DNA of 64,000 nt from Nocardioides albus (GTDB lineage Bacteria; Actinomycetota; Actinomycetes; Propionibacteriales; Nocardioidaceae): contig NZ_BMQT01000008.1 of the NCBI RefSeq assembly GCF_014648255.1, positions 62,001-126,000 on the forward strand, read 5' to 3'. The position numbers were made by a program, and so were the translations under genes. Positions 52,501-60,149 of this stretch are shown here, piece after piece; the first letter of the stretch is position 1, and each line of letters opens with the position of its first letter. Under the pieces are notes generated by a model. That model was not told where the DNA came from and searched no databases. It worked only from the letters and a program-made list of their open reading frames with translations.

Positions 52501-52954
52501 CGACCGGATGCGCCGCACGGCCCCCGACTTCGCCGACCTGATCGACGTACGCAACCACGTCCGGGTCAGCGCCGAGAAGGTCACCGCCTCGACCGGTGAG
52601 CATGTGGCCCTTTACGACCACATCGGCGAGAAGTCCGGAGGCGAGTCGCAGGAGCTGGTCGCCTTCATCGTCGGCGCCGCGCTGCGCTACCAGCTCGGTG
52701 ACGCCGGTGCGGAGCGACCGCGCTACGCCCCGGTCTTCCTCGACGAGGCGCTGATCAAGGCCGATGCCCGCTTCACGGGCCGCGCCATCGGCGCCTGGCG
52801 GGGCCTGGGGTTCCAGCTCATCATCGGCGCCCCGAACGACAAGCACAGCGCGATCGAGCCGCACGTCGACGTCCAGTACACGGTGCTCAAGGACGCCGAG
52901 GGCCATTCGTTCCCGAAGCTCGAGGTGGGGCTCGAGGAGGTCCCGGCCCGCTGA
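49589..52954 (+). CDS. jetC: Wadjet/Mks SMC-like ATPase JetC
   Basis: A 1121-residue SMC/MukB/MksB-like ATPase. Walker A GGSGSGKST is at 50-58, a long coiled coil follows (about 260-900) interrupted by a hinge-like region near 430-620 (LALGGFATTMLVDAAHV, FTGWLKQRLTERHGYVC), then the ABC signature KSGGESQE at about 1013 and Walker B VFLDEALIKAD at about 1049 with catalytic Glu. All ATPase motifs look functional. ATG overlaps the jetB stop. The TOPRIM nuclease JetD, normally next, is absent: a convergent antiporter gene begins 12 nt later. Confidence 0.92.
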   Translation: MNMIDSLFGLIPARSTGRQWVASELQLVNWGGYDGAHRVRFSPTATLLTGGSGSGKSTLMDAYIALIMPHTTPFNGASNGGVVGRPRGQDQRNILSYARGKIDEAKTAEGTKIRVLRGDGRDTWSAIAMTWADQTGARFTAVRAWYVPASAKNLDDVTKLRAVAEAGFDVRSLEPAAAHRFTRSSVAEVGLTPIDTDRDFTARIHSALGIGAAGDGEKAVNLLGRIQAGQQITTVDDLYKKMVLEEPETLATADGVVAHFDELSATRDRMVTAQQQVRALTPIREHRAAIEDAAARLEVIDGIGSFDDETTPAGLWRAGKRVDLLSELESELSGRRSAAEKSVAEKQALVDAAESERDGLAVTVAASGGRRLEEATREIKAAETRADTVRRAREALDEELAVLGAAATTPAEFETLQSAAQAALVDDDARTSALNAYAAARSAETAAVELVGRLEDELADAEKTKNNIPEPLRAARAVLAEAAGLRPAEMPFVGELIEVRTEHEAWREAFNLALGGFATTMLVDAAHVGAFRAAIDTVRQRTRIRYEAVHTGMKDGVQPLDEGTLPGRLDYRRGVFTGWLKQRLTERHGYVCVQTPALLGQHRMALTVTGQVSQGMRGAHGGHGVRNVLGFTNSRRVAELTERLEAARKDVETTKVAVAETELAIKQLDQRRTSFKAVSALTWDQVDVAGAEAERDRWASVIAEVTADNPQIATLQERLRNARAKVDSLREGIGAAKSTFTDLDERWSDVVEQVDRAKDALEDAAASGTDVASAQADYLEQLFKASGGEEAGRREDALAELDAVFARAGESLDADRIGAQETIGTARVQLQQTFEAFLERWPNPNLHTDPEASYADFDRLLDELQTSGLHELEVEWRDSLLNLSGNDLTNLDSTLSRSVREIRDRIDPINQILAELPFNDDGHRLRIDTQEGQSAVRGRFRKELRAVRDLIEKASTNETRELAYTRMARLIDRMRRTAPDFADLIDVRNHVRVSAEKVTASTGEHVALYDHIGEKSGGESQELVAFIVGAALRYQLGDAGAERPRYAPVFLDEALIKADARFTGRAIGAWRGLGFQLIIGAPNDKHSAIEPHVDVQYTVLKDAEGHSFPKLEVGLEEVPAR

Positions 52955-52966
52955 GCCGGCGGGTTC

Positions 52967-54088
52967 TCAGGGCTGCATCGACAGGAACAGGAACGACGCC
53001 AGCAGGACCAGGTGGACGAAACCCTGCAGGGCGTAGACACGGCCCTGGACGACGGTGAGCCCGGTGACGAAGACCGTGATGACCAGGAGCACGATCTGTG
53101 TCGGCTCCAGACCGAGGACGAGCGGGCCGTCGAGCCAGATCATCGCCACCGCGATGGCGGGGATGGTGAGGCCGATGGAGGCCATCGCCGAGCCGTAGGC
53201 GAGGTTGAGGCTGGTCTGGACTCGATCGCGGGAGGCGTTGCGCACCGCGGCGATCGACTCCGGGGCGAGGACGAGCAGGGCGATCACGACACCCACGACG
53301 GCGTAGGGAAAGCCCAGGCTCGCCACGGTGCTCTCGATCGTGGGGGAGAGGAGCTTGGCCAGACCGACGACGGAGACGAGGGAGACCAGGAGCAGCCCGA
53401 GGCTGAGCATGGCCTCACCGCGCGTGGGCGGGTCCGCGTGGCCGTCCTCGTCGAGGTCGACCAGGCCGGTCATCCGGCCGTGCTCGTCGCTGGTGACCGG
53501 GAGGAAGAAGTCGCGGTGGCGGACGGTCTGGGTGAAGAGGAAGGCGACGTAGAGCGCGAGCGATGCGACCGCGGCGAAGGCCAGCTGGGAGGGGGAGTAC
53601 TGCGCGCCCTGCGCGGAGGTGGTGAAGCTCGGCAGGACCAGGGTGAGTCCGGCCAGAGCGATCACGGTGGCGACCGCGGACCCGGTGCCGGCGGCGTTGA
53701 AGCTGACCAGCCCGTGCTTGATCGCGCCGACCATGAGCGAGAGCCCGACGATGCCGTTGAGGGTGACCATTACGGCGGCGAAGACGGTGTCGCGGGCGTA
53801 GGTGCTGGTGTTGTCGCCGCCGCTGGTCATCAGCATCACGATCAGGCCGACCTCGATCACGGTCACCGCGACCGCGAGGATGAGCGAGCCGAAGGGCTCG
53901 CCGACCTTGTGCGCGACCACCTCGGCGTGGTGGACGGCACTCAGCACCGCGCCGACGAGCACCGCGGCCACCACGGCGAGGATCGACCAGTGTTCGTGGC
54001 GGAACCAGGCGAGCGCCAGCACCACCATCGCGAGGATCGGCACAACCACTGACCACTGGAGACGACCCCGGACCGCTGGCGCACTCAT
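52967..54088 (-). CDS. ChaA-like Ca2+/H+ (cation/proton) antiporter
   Basis: A 373-residue membrane transporter with about eleven helices in two homologous halves. The alpha-repeat motifs are GEPFGSLILAVAVTVIEVGLI and VLAPESIAAVRNASRDRVQTSLNLAYGSAMASIGLTIP, with the exchange-site glutamates. Between them is a His/Asp-rich cytoplasmic loop (SDEHGRMTGLVDLDEDGHADPP). On its strand TAGGGT (54100-54095) is 6 nt before the ATG, so it is probably leaderless and divergent from the GGT-family gene. Confidence 0.9.
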   Translation of the reverse strand: MSAPAVRGRLQWSVVVPILAMVVLALAWFRHEHWSILAVVAAVLVGAVLSAVHHAEVVAHKVGEPFGSLILAVAVTVIEVGLIVMLMTSGGDNTSTYARDTVFAAVMVTLNGIVGLSLMVGAIKHGLVSFNAAGTGSAVATVIALAGLTLVLPSFTTSAQGAQYSPSQLAFAAVASLALYVAFLFTQTVRHRDFFLPVTSDEHGRMTGLVDLDEDGHADPPTRGEAMLSLGLLLVSLVSVVGLAKLLSPTIESTVASLGFPYAVVGVVIALLVLAPESIAAVRNASRDRVQTSLNLAYGSAMASIGLTIPAIAVAMIWLDGPLVLGLEPTQIVLLVITVFVTGLTVVQGRVYALQGFVHLVLLASFLFLSMQP

Positions 54089-54153
54089 GGGGAGACCCTA
54101 TCCCGTGCCGGGCCGCCAACCAGGTGACCGGTTCTCGCTCGTAGCCTGGGTCT

Positions 54154-55968
54154 GTGCCCTTCGACACTTCGACACCGTCCCCCTCTCGCTACACGCCTCC
54201 GGCGGCCTTCAAGACCCGTCCCGACCTGCTCGGGAGGTTCGGCATGGTCGGCTCGACGCACTGGCTGGCCAGCGGCACCGCGCAGGCCGTGCTCGAGCGC
54301 GGAGGCAACGCCTTCGACGCGGTGGTCGCGGGTGGGTTCGTGCTGCACGTCGTCGAGCCTCACCTCAACGGACCGGGTGGTGATCTGGTCGGGATCTTCG
54401 CGCCCGTCGGTGGCGAGACGACGGTGCTGATGGGGCAGGGGCCTGCGCCCGCGGGGGCGTCCGTCGAGCACATGCGGGCAGAGGGGCTCGAGCTGGTCCC
54501 CGGCTCCGGGGCGTTGGCGGCCGCCGTTCCGGGTGCGGTCGACGCCTGGCTGATGCTGCTGCGCGACCACGGCACCTGGGAGCTGGGAGACGTGCTCGAC
54601 TACGCCATCGAGTACGCCCGCAACGGCCACCCGATCCTCGGCCGGGCGGTCTCCACGATCGCCGCCGTGGCCGACCTGTTCCGCGACCACTGGCCCACGT
54701 CGGCAGCCCACTGGCTCGTCGACGGCGAGCCGCCGGAGCCCGACACCATGGTTCGCAACGAGGCGTACGCCGCCGTGCTCGACCGTCTGGTGGCTGCCGG
54801 GGACGGCGCCGCGACTCGCGTGGAGCGCATCGACGCCGCCCGCGCCGCATGGGGCAGCGGGTTCGTCGCGGAGACGATCGATCGGTTCGTACGCACCCCG
54901 CACCGGCACTCCTCCGGAACCGATCATTCCGGCGTGATCAGGTCGGCTGACATGGCCGGGTTCTCGGCTGCGTACGAGAAGCCGGTGACGACGGAGTTCC
55001 GGGGCCACACGATCGCGAAGGCCGGGCCGTGGACGCAGGGGCCGGTGCTGTTGCAGACGCTCAACCTGCTCGAGCCGCTGGAGGATGGATTGCTCGACCC
55101 GAGCAGTCCCGAAGGCGCACACACGATCCTCGAGGCGACCAAGCTCGCGTTCGCCGACCGCGACGCCCACTACGGTGACGGTGCCGATCCGGCCGTGATC
55201 GAGACGCTGGTGTCCAAGCAGTACGCCGCCAGCCGGCGTCCGCTGATCGGAGACACCGCCTCCGCCGAGGTGAGGCCCGGCCTGGGCGCGACGAGCTTCC
55301 CGCCGCTGCGGGAGACCTACGACCCGGCCGCGGCCGCGTCCGGTGTGGGGGAGCCGACGGTCTCGCGCGAGGGCGAGACGCGCGGGGACACGTGTCACAT
55401 CGACGTCGCCGACCGCTGGGGAAACATCATCGCAGTCACCCCGTCGGGCGGCTGGCTGCAGTCCTCGCCGACGATCCCTGAGCTCGGCTTCTGCCTCGGC
55501 ACCCGGCTGCAGATGACCTGGCTCGAGCCGGGCCTGCCCTCGACCCTTCAGCCCGGGCGCCGCCCGCGGACCACGCTCACGCCCACGCTCATCCTGCGTG
55601 AAGGCCGGGCCGTCACCGCCGTCGGCTCGCCCGGCGGCGACCAGCAGGACCAGTGGCAGTTGCTCTACCTGCTGCGCACCATCGTCGGCGGCTACTCGCC
55701 CCAGGAGGCCATCGACGCCCCGGCGCTCCACTCGACCTCCTTCCCGGGATCCTTCTGGCCGCGTACCTGGACCCCCGCTGGTGCGGTGCTCGAGGATCGA
55801 CTCGGACCTGGGGTTGTCGAGGAGCTGCGTCGGCGGGGTCATGCTGTCGAGCTGAGTGGTGACTGGTCTCTGGGGCGGCTCTCTGCGGTTACTCGGGATC
55901 CTTCTACTGGGGTGCTGTCTGCTGCTGCTAATGCTCGCGGGGCGCAGGGGTATGCGGTGGGGCGTTAG
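54154..55968 (+). CDS. Gamma-glutamyltransferase-family (Ntn-hydrolase) protein
   Basis: A 604-residue GGT-like protein. AVLERGGNAFDAVVAGGFVLHVVEPHLNGPGGD is the large-subunit signature; the self-cleavage and nucleophile Thr is in RGDTCHIDVADRWGNIIAVTPSGGWLQSSP (about residue 412); GSPGGDQQDQWQLLYL follows. No signal peptide, so it is probably cytoplasmic, unlike periplasmic GGTs. Substrate may be glutathione-like or a cephalosporin-type amide. The last ~45 codons (from about 55830) switch to T-ending codons (GCT, TCT, ACT, GAT), unlike the rest. GTG 54154 follows TAGCCT at leaderless spacing. Confidence 0.87.
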   Translation: MPFDTSTPSPSRYTPPAAFKTRPDLLGRFGMVGSTHWLASGTAQAVLERGGNAFDAVVAGGFVLHVVEPHLNGPGGDLVGIFAPVGGETTVLMGQGPAPAGASVEHMRAEGLELVPGSGALAAAVPGAVDAWLMLLRDHGTWELGDVLDYAIEYARNGHPILGRAVSTIAAVADLFRDHWPTSAAHWLVDGEPPEPDTMVRNEAYAAVLDRLVAAGDGAATRVERIDAARAAWGSGFVAETIDRFVRTPHRHSSGTDHSGVIRSADMAGFSAAYEKPVTTEFRGHTIAKAGPWTQGPVLLQTLNLLEPLEDGLLDPSSPEGAHTILEATKLAFADRDAHYGDGADPAVIETLVSKQYAASRRPLIGDTASAEVRPGLGATSFPPLRETYDPAAAASGVGEPTVSREGETRGDTCHIDVADRWGNIIAVTPSGGWLQSSPTIPELGFCLGTRLQMTWLEPGLPSTLQPGRRPRTTLTPTLILREGRAVTAVGSPGGDQQDQWQLLYLLRTIVGGYSPQEAIDAPALHSTSFPGSFWPRTWTPAGAVLEDRLGPGVVEELRRRGHAVELSGDWSLGRLSAVTRDPSTGVLSAAANARGAQGYAVGR

Positions 55969-56016
55969 TGTGCTTGGGGGTCGGGCTGCCTCTCGCTGGT
56001 CGAGCTGCGTCTCCCC

Positions 56017-56070
56017 GCTGGTCGAGCCGCCGGAGCCGCTAGGCGGAGGCGTGTCGAGACCAACACGGTT
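56017..56070 (+). repeat. Interspersed repeat, third copy
   Basis: GCTGGTCGAGCCGCCGGAGC at its start and GTGTCGAGACCAACACGG at its end match the two arms embedded in jetB; the middle TAGGCGGAGGCG is identical to the reverse complement of the right jetB arm. Internal dyad GCCGCCGGAGCCGCTAGGCGG could fold. No terminal inverted repeats or target-site duplication are obvious. Confidence 0.7.
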
Positions 56071-56139
56071 GGTTCGGGAAACCTTGCCAATGTGACCGTT
56101 TCTTCGTTTCTGGGTTCGCCGCCGACCCTTGATTGATTG

Positions 56140-56233
56140 TTTCTCGATCATGCGCCGCGTCAAGGACGGGCCTTCGGCCCGCCGGCTTCGCCGGCCGCGT
56201 TCGCGGTCCTTGACCCGGCACCCGATCGAGAAA
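56140..56233. repeat. 94-nt element folding as a four-way junction
   Basis: Outer stem TTTCTCGATC (56140-56149) with GATCGAGAAA (56124+100, i.e. 56224-56233), then GCCG/CGGC, then GTCAAGGAC (56159-56167) with GTCCTTGAC (56206-56214). Inside, three hairpins abut with no unpaired base: GGGCC-TTC-GGCCC (56168-56180), GCCGGC-TTC-GCCGGC (56181-56195) and CGCG-TT-CGCG (56196-56205). It is nearly symmetrical, so either strand can form it. Not a typical terminator, as no T-tract follows. Confidence 0.75.
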
Positions 56234-56332
56234 AGAATTTCGCCAGTATCGGGGCGGCGGCGAGGGTGTGGCGCGGAGATCACGTTACATGTTCACCGAC
56301 CGCATAATTCGGCGATGACCAGCACAAACAGG

Positions 56333-56361
56333 TAGACTCCGGGTGGTGTTGCGCATATAAT
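56333..56361 (+). promoter_or_regulatory. Promoter of the DUF222-HNH gene
   Basis: TAGACT (56333-56338), a 17-bp spacer and a perfect TATAAT (56356-56361). The expected transcription start is 56368-56369, the first base of the ATG, so the message is leaderless. Unusually consensus-like for this GC-rich genome. Confidence 0.7.
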
Positions 56362-56368
56362 TGGCTGT

Positions 56369-57664
56369 ATGAACGAGACCATCGACCAACTCCTCACCGG
56401 ACCGCCCCTGGGCGCGTCCGAGAGTGAGCTGGTCGACTGGATCACTCGGCTCGAAGAGGTCAAGTGCGTCGCTGAGGCGGTGCAGGCAGAAGCGGCGGTA
56501 CGCCTCGAGGACGCTGTCCGCACCCGGCAGGCCGAGGCGGGGGTTCCTGCCCGCAAGCTCGGTGAAGGGGTCGCCTCCCAGATCGCGTTGGCGCGACGGG
56601 TCTCCCCCGTCAAGGGCGCCAGTTTCCTTGGCCTGGCGAAGGTCTTGGTCGCAGAGATGCCCCACACGTATGCGTTGATGAAGACCGGGTTGTTCTCGCA
56701 GTGGCAGGCCACCATCCTCGCCCGCGAGACCGCCTGCCTCTCGGTCGAGGACCGTCGGGTCATCGACTACCAGCTTTGCGCTCTTGGTGAAGACGGGCAG
56801 GTTCCGAGGGTCGTGGCCATGGGGCCACGGCAGCTCGAGAACGCCGCCAAGAAGCTCGCCATCACCCTCGACCAAGAATCCGTCGTCAACCGAACCGCCA
56901 GTGCGGAGAAGGACCGACGCGTCAGCGTCCGACCCGCACCGGACACCCTGACCTGGCTCGGCGCACTGCTGCCGGTCAAGGACGGCGTCGCTGTCTACGC
57001 CGCACTCGACCAGGCCGCCAAAGCCGCGCAGGCGGCCGGCGATGAGCGGACCCGGGGCCAGGTCATGGCCGATACGCTGGTCGACCGGGTCACTGGGCGC
57101 GCTGGGGCCGATGCCAAGCCTCGGATCGAGGTCAAGATCGTGATGACTGCCGACGCTCTCGCCAACGACAGCAACCAGCCCGCGATGGTCGAGGGCTACG
57201 GCCCCGTCCCCGCAGGCTGGGCCCGCGAAGCACTCACTGAGGCCGAGGTGTTTGTGCGGAGGCTGTTCACCGACCCCGCCGGGCAGTTGGTCGCGATGGA
57301 GTCCCGCTCCCGGAAAGCACCTGACGGGCTGGCGGAGTTCATCACCACCCGAGACGGCGGGATCTGCCGCACCGTTGGCTGCGATGCCCCGATCCGGAAC
57401 ATCGACCACGTCGAGCGCCACGCAGACGGCGGCGAAACCAGAGCGGAGAACCTGCAGGGTCTCTGCGAAAGGTGCAATCAAGCAAAGGAAGCCCTCGGCT
57501 GGCAAGCCAGACCCGGACCAGACGGCAGCATCGTGACCATCACGCCCACGGGCCATACCTATGTCAGTCCACCACCGGAGACCTGGCGACCGGAGCCACC
57601 GCCGCTGTCCACAGCCGAGTTCGTGCTGCGCGACGTACTCCTCGACCACCGCCTCGCGGCCTGA
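56369..57664 (+). CDS. DUF222 / HNH endonuclease (13E12-repeat family)
   Basis: A 431-residue protein. The N-terminal DUF222 helical domain runs to about residue 300 (LARRVSPVKGASFLGLAKVLVAEMPHTYALMKTGLFSQWQATILA; RDRRVSVRPAPDTLTWLGALLPVKDG-like core). The C-terminal HNH nuclease domain has CRTVGCDAPIRNIDHVERHADGGETRAENLQGLCERCNQAKE, with Cys zinc pairs and the DH catalytic dyad intact. Multi-copy in mycobacteria and Nocardioides; biological role unsettled. Preceded by a strong promoter and the four-way-junction element. Confidence 0.9.
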   Translation: MNETIDQLLTGPPLGASESELVDWITRLEEVKCVAEAVQAEAAVRLEDAVRTRQAEAGVPARKLGEGVASQIALARRVSPVKGASFLGLAKVLVAEMPHTYALMKTGLFSQWQATILARETACLSVEDRRVIDYQLCALGEDGQVPRVVAMGPRQLENAAKKLAITLDQESVVNRTASAEKDRRVSVRPAPDTLTWLGALLPVKDGVAVYAALDQAAKAAQAAGDERTRGQVMADTLVDRVTGRAGADAKPRIEVKIVMTADALANDSNQPAMVEGYGPVPAGWAREALTEAEVFVRRLFTDPAGQLVAMESRSRKAPDGLAEFITTRDGGICRTVGCDAPIRNIDHVERHADGGETRAENLQGLCERCNQAKEALGWQARPGPDGSIVTITPTGHTYVSPPPETWRPEPPPLSTAEFVLRDVLLDHRLAA

Positions 57665-57699
57665 CATCCAGAGGCTGGGAACTTTCTGCAGATCAGTGC

Positions 57700-57731
57700 T
57701 TGACCTTGACGCTGCGTCAGGGCTGCACGCT
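57700..57731 (+). promoter_or_regulatory. MerR/TipA-type operator-promoter
   Basis: TTGACC (57700-57705) is followed by the dyad TGACGC-T-GCGTCA (57707-57719) within CCTTGACGCTGCGTCAGGG. A long -35 to -10 spacing (about 19-20 bp, weak -10 near 57726-57731) with the dyad in the spacer is the MerR-family arrangement. No merR gene is adjacent. Confidence 0.5.
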
Positions 57732-57788
57732 TCTTTCACGGCCCCAAACCGGGAGCCGAGCGAAGAACACGATCAAAGGGAGCACGAC

Positions 57789-58124
57789 ATGAACAACCTT
57801 CTCAACCGCCTCGTGGGTGACAAGAAGGCTTGGAAGCGCATGGAGGCCCGCGCCGCCGAGTTGCCCGCGGACTACCGCACCGTCTACTCGGAGATGAAGA
57901 GCTACATGTGGCGCTTCACCGCCGGCGACGGCATGGACATCGTCGCCATCCTCCGCGACGTCCTCGACCTGTTCGAGACCGAAGCCGCCGCCGGACGGCC
58001 GGTCGTCGAGGTCACCGGGACCGACCTGGCTGCCTTCTGCGACGCATGGCTGCCCGAGCAGCACGACGCGTATCGCGACAAGCTGCGGGCAAACCTCAAC
58101 GAAGTTGCGCAGAAGCTTTCGTGA
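57789..58124 (+). CDS. DUF1048-family protein
   Basis: A 111-residue all-helical protein: LLNRLVGDKKAWKRMEARAAELPADYRTVYSEMKSYMWRF and VVEVTGTDLAAFCDAWLPEQHDAYRDKLRANLN. DUF1048 proteins are commonly encoded with PadR-type regulators; none is here, and instead a MerR-like operator lies upstream. ATG 57789 has GGGAG 8 nt before it. Function unknown. Confidence 0.82.
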   Translation: MNNLLNRLVGDKKAWKRMEARAAELPADYRTVYSEMKSYMWRFTAGDGMDIVAILRDVLDLFETEAAAGRPVVEVTGTDLAAFCDAWLPEQHDAYRDKLRANLNEVAQKLS

Positions 58125-58141
58125 GGCCCGAAAACGTAAGA

Positions 58142-58173
58142 GCCCCGCCGGAGTCTCGGGTCTCCAGCGGGGC
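58142..58173 (+). terminator. Stem-loop after the DUF1048 gene
   Basis: GCCCCGC (58142-58148) with GCGGGGC (58167-58173), inner stem GGAG/CTCC; begins 17 nt after the stop. No strong T-tract. Confidence 0.55.
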
Positions 58174-58262
58174 AAGAACAATGTTGCCTCATCACCCAAG
58201 GGCTTGTCACGCCTATTCGCAAAAATCTGCAGAATTTTGCAATGCAGGCTTGTGTGGGCGGG

Positions 58263-59876
58263 TCAGATGACCGTCCCGACGTCGTTGGCAACGATGTTGT
58301 CCATCGCTCGCTCGGCGACTGCGGCGATGGTCATCGACGGGTTGCACGCCCCGGTGGTGCCGGGGATGAGGGCTCCGTCGAGGACGTAGAGGCCGTCTTG
58401 ACCCTGGACGCGGCCGTCGAGATCACAGACAGTGCCCATGTTGGCGCCGCCGAGCGGGTGCCAGGTGCTGTTGACGATGGAGTTGGTGTCGATCAGGGCG
58501 CCGATGCCGCCGCTGATCTTCGAGACCCGTTCGTGGATGGCGCGATAGCTTGCCGAGTCTCCACCGAAGGGGAAGCGCAGGCTCACCGAGTCGGTCAGCG
58601 AGCTGTAGCGGAAGCTGCCGCGGTCGGCACTGACGCCGAAGCCGACCAGCATGGTGGCGCCCAGGTCGAGGCCGAGGGGGAGCGGTGGCAGTGATGCCTG
58701 GATGACGGTGTTGGCCGTGGTCGGGTCTGCCCAGTCCTGGCTCTGATAGACGACGGGCCCACCCTGCGTACCGGTCAGGTTCTCGTCGAAGGGGCGCCAC
58801 ATGTAGATCCGGTCGCCGTTGGTGCCCCAGCCCTGGCCGAGCTTCTCGGGTAGATCCGGGATGGTGCCGGTCGCCGCGGCGCGGACGAGGAGCTTGCTGG
58901 TGTTGAGCGAGCCGGCCGCCATGACTAGTGCTGGGGTGGTCAGGATCTTCTGCTCGACCACATCACCGGCATCGTCGGTGCGGTCCACGTGGACCTCCCA
59001 GCGGCCGTCGCCGGCACGCGCCACGGAGGTCACGTTGTGGCGGGTCGCGACGTGCACCAGTCCGGTGGCTTCGGCCTGCCTGATGTAGGTGACATCGACG
59101 GAGTGCTTGCCGCCGTTGTTGACGCCGAGGGCGCAGTCGCCGTTCGTGTAGGACGGAGCCATCTCGCCGCGCAGCTCCGCTAGCGCGTAGGACCAGTCGA
59201 TCGGCATCGGGATCTTCTGCAGGTCGTAGCCTGCGGCCTCCACGTGCTTGCCGAAGGTCCGCGAGACCCGATAGCTGTCCGAGGCGATCAGCTCGTCGGG
59301 TGCGGTCGCGGCACCGAGCATCCTGGCGACGCGCGGGTAGTGGACCCGGTCCATGAGCTCGTAGTCGAGCGCGTTCGGGAACCAGGTGTTGAAGACCTCG
59401 GCGGAAGGCTGCAGCGTCATGCCCTGGTAGACCAGCGAGCCACCGCCGACACCGGCCGCGCACATGGCGAGCATGTTCTGGCCCAGGATGGGCTCCAGCA
59501 GACCGACGTACGGGCCGAAGTTCAGGGGAGTGCCGAGCAGCTTCTGCAGCGGCTTGAGCGCCTCAGGGGCGGTGGTGTGGAACAGCACCCGCTTGTCGAG
59601 CGAACGCACCGTCGGGAAGGTCTGCGCGTCCGGCCCGGTCGGCCAGCGGCGGCCACGCTCGAGCACCGTGACCGGTACACCGGCCTCGGCCAGCCGCAGC
59701 GCAGCGACCCCGCCACCGAACCCGGAGCCGATGACCACCGCCCGATGCTCCTCCCGCACCAGTCGTACGCGACGGGGCGAGGTCGCTGCGCCCGGACGGG
59801 CGAGCAGTCCGGACGCCGCGGCACCGGCGGCGCCGGCAGCGCCGGCCAGGAACGTACGTCTTGTGGCTGCGGACAT
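58263..59876 (-). CDS. Tat-exported GMC oxidoreductase, cholesterol-oxidase-like
   Basis: 537 residues. A Tat signal (ATRRTFLAGAAGAAGAAASGLLA) is followed by the FAD-binding GSGFGGGVAALRLAEAG (50-66), AAGVGGGSLVYQGMTLQP, and the C-terminal active-site pair: His in STWHPLGGANMG and Asn in GACNPSMTIAAVAERAMDNIV, as in class I cholesterol oxidases. Likely secreted 3-beta-hydroxysteroid oxidase/isomerase; other sterol-like alcohols are possible. ATG 59876 is chosen so the twin arginines sit at residues 6-7. Confidence 0.88.
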   Translation of the reverse strand: MSAATRRTFLAGAAGAAGAAASGLLARPGAATSPRRVRLVREEHRAVVIGSGFGGGVAALRLAEAGVPVTVLERGRRWPTGPDAQTFPTVRSLDKRVLFHTTAPEALKPLQKLLGTPLNFGPYVGLLEPILGQNMLAMCAAGVGGGSLVYQGMTLQPSAEVFNTWFPNALDYELMDRVHYPRVARMLGAATAPDELIASDSYRVSRTFGKHVEAAGYDLQKIPMPIDWSYALAELRGEMAPSYTNGDCALGVNNGGKHSVDVTYIRQAEATGLVHVATRHNVTSVARAGDGRWEVHVDRTDDAGDVVEQKILTTPALVMAAGSLNTSKLLVRAAATGTIPDLPEKLGQGWGTNGDRIYMWRPFDENLTGTQGGPVVYQSQDWADPTTANTVIQASLPPLPLGLDLGATMLVGFGVSADRGSFRYSSLTDSVSLRFPFGGDSASYRAIHERVSKISGGIGALIDTNSIVNSTWHPLGGANMGTVCDLDGRVQGQDGLYVLDGALIPGTTGACNPSMTIAAVAERAMDNIVANDVGTVI

Positions 59877-60149
59877 GGTCAAGGGGCTCCCTCGGCTCGC
59901 GGACAGTCGGTCACTGCCGCGTAAGAGTTGACGAACGGCCGAAAGGTGTCAAGGTTCACATCGCCGTTCTGGACAACGGTGTCCGGAACGCGACACGTGC
60001 CGATCGAGGGCGGCCCGGCGACGCAGGAGGTGCAACCGCAGCCATGTAGGCTGACGGGACTTCCAACAGCTAAGGACGATCTGAACCCCGATGGACGGAC
60101 CGCAACCCGGCCAATATCCATGCTCGCTGCGTCACCCGAGGTCGGCCCG

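Larger units (their letters stand above)
55969..56368. other. 400-bp gene-free region of repeats and control elements
   Basis: No gene is supported. It holds an interspersed repeat (56017-56070) with a partial copy just before it (GCTGGTCGAG at 55995), a 94-nt four-way-junction element (56140-56233) and the HNH promoter (56333-56361). Base composition is lower in GC than the flanks between 56070 and 56140 and after 56225. Confidence 0.6.

Noticed and set aside
50036..52906. Minus-strand open frame of about 956 codons opposite jetC
   Set aside because: Low-complexity Leu/Gly/Asp/Val composition typical of the complement of a GC-rich gene. jetC carries real motifs on the other strand.
56140..56233. 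Reading the four-way element as a rho-independent terminator of the GGT-family gene
   Set aside because: It lies 172 bp after the stop, has no T-tract and has three stacked hairpins rather than one stem.
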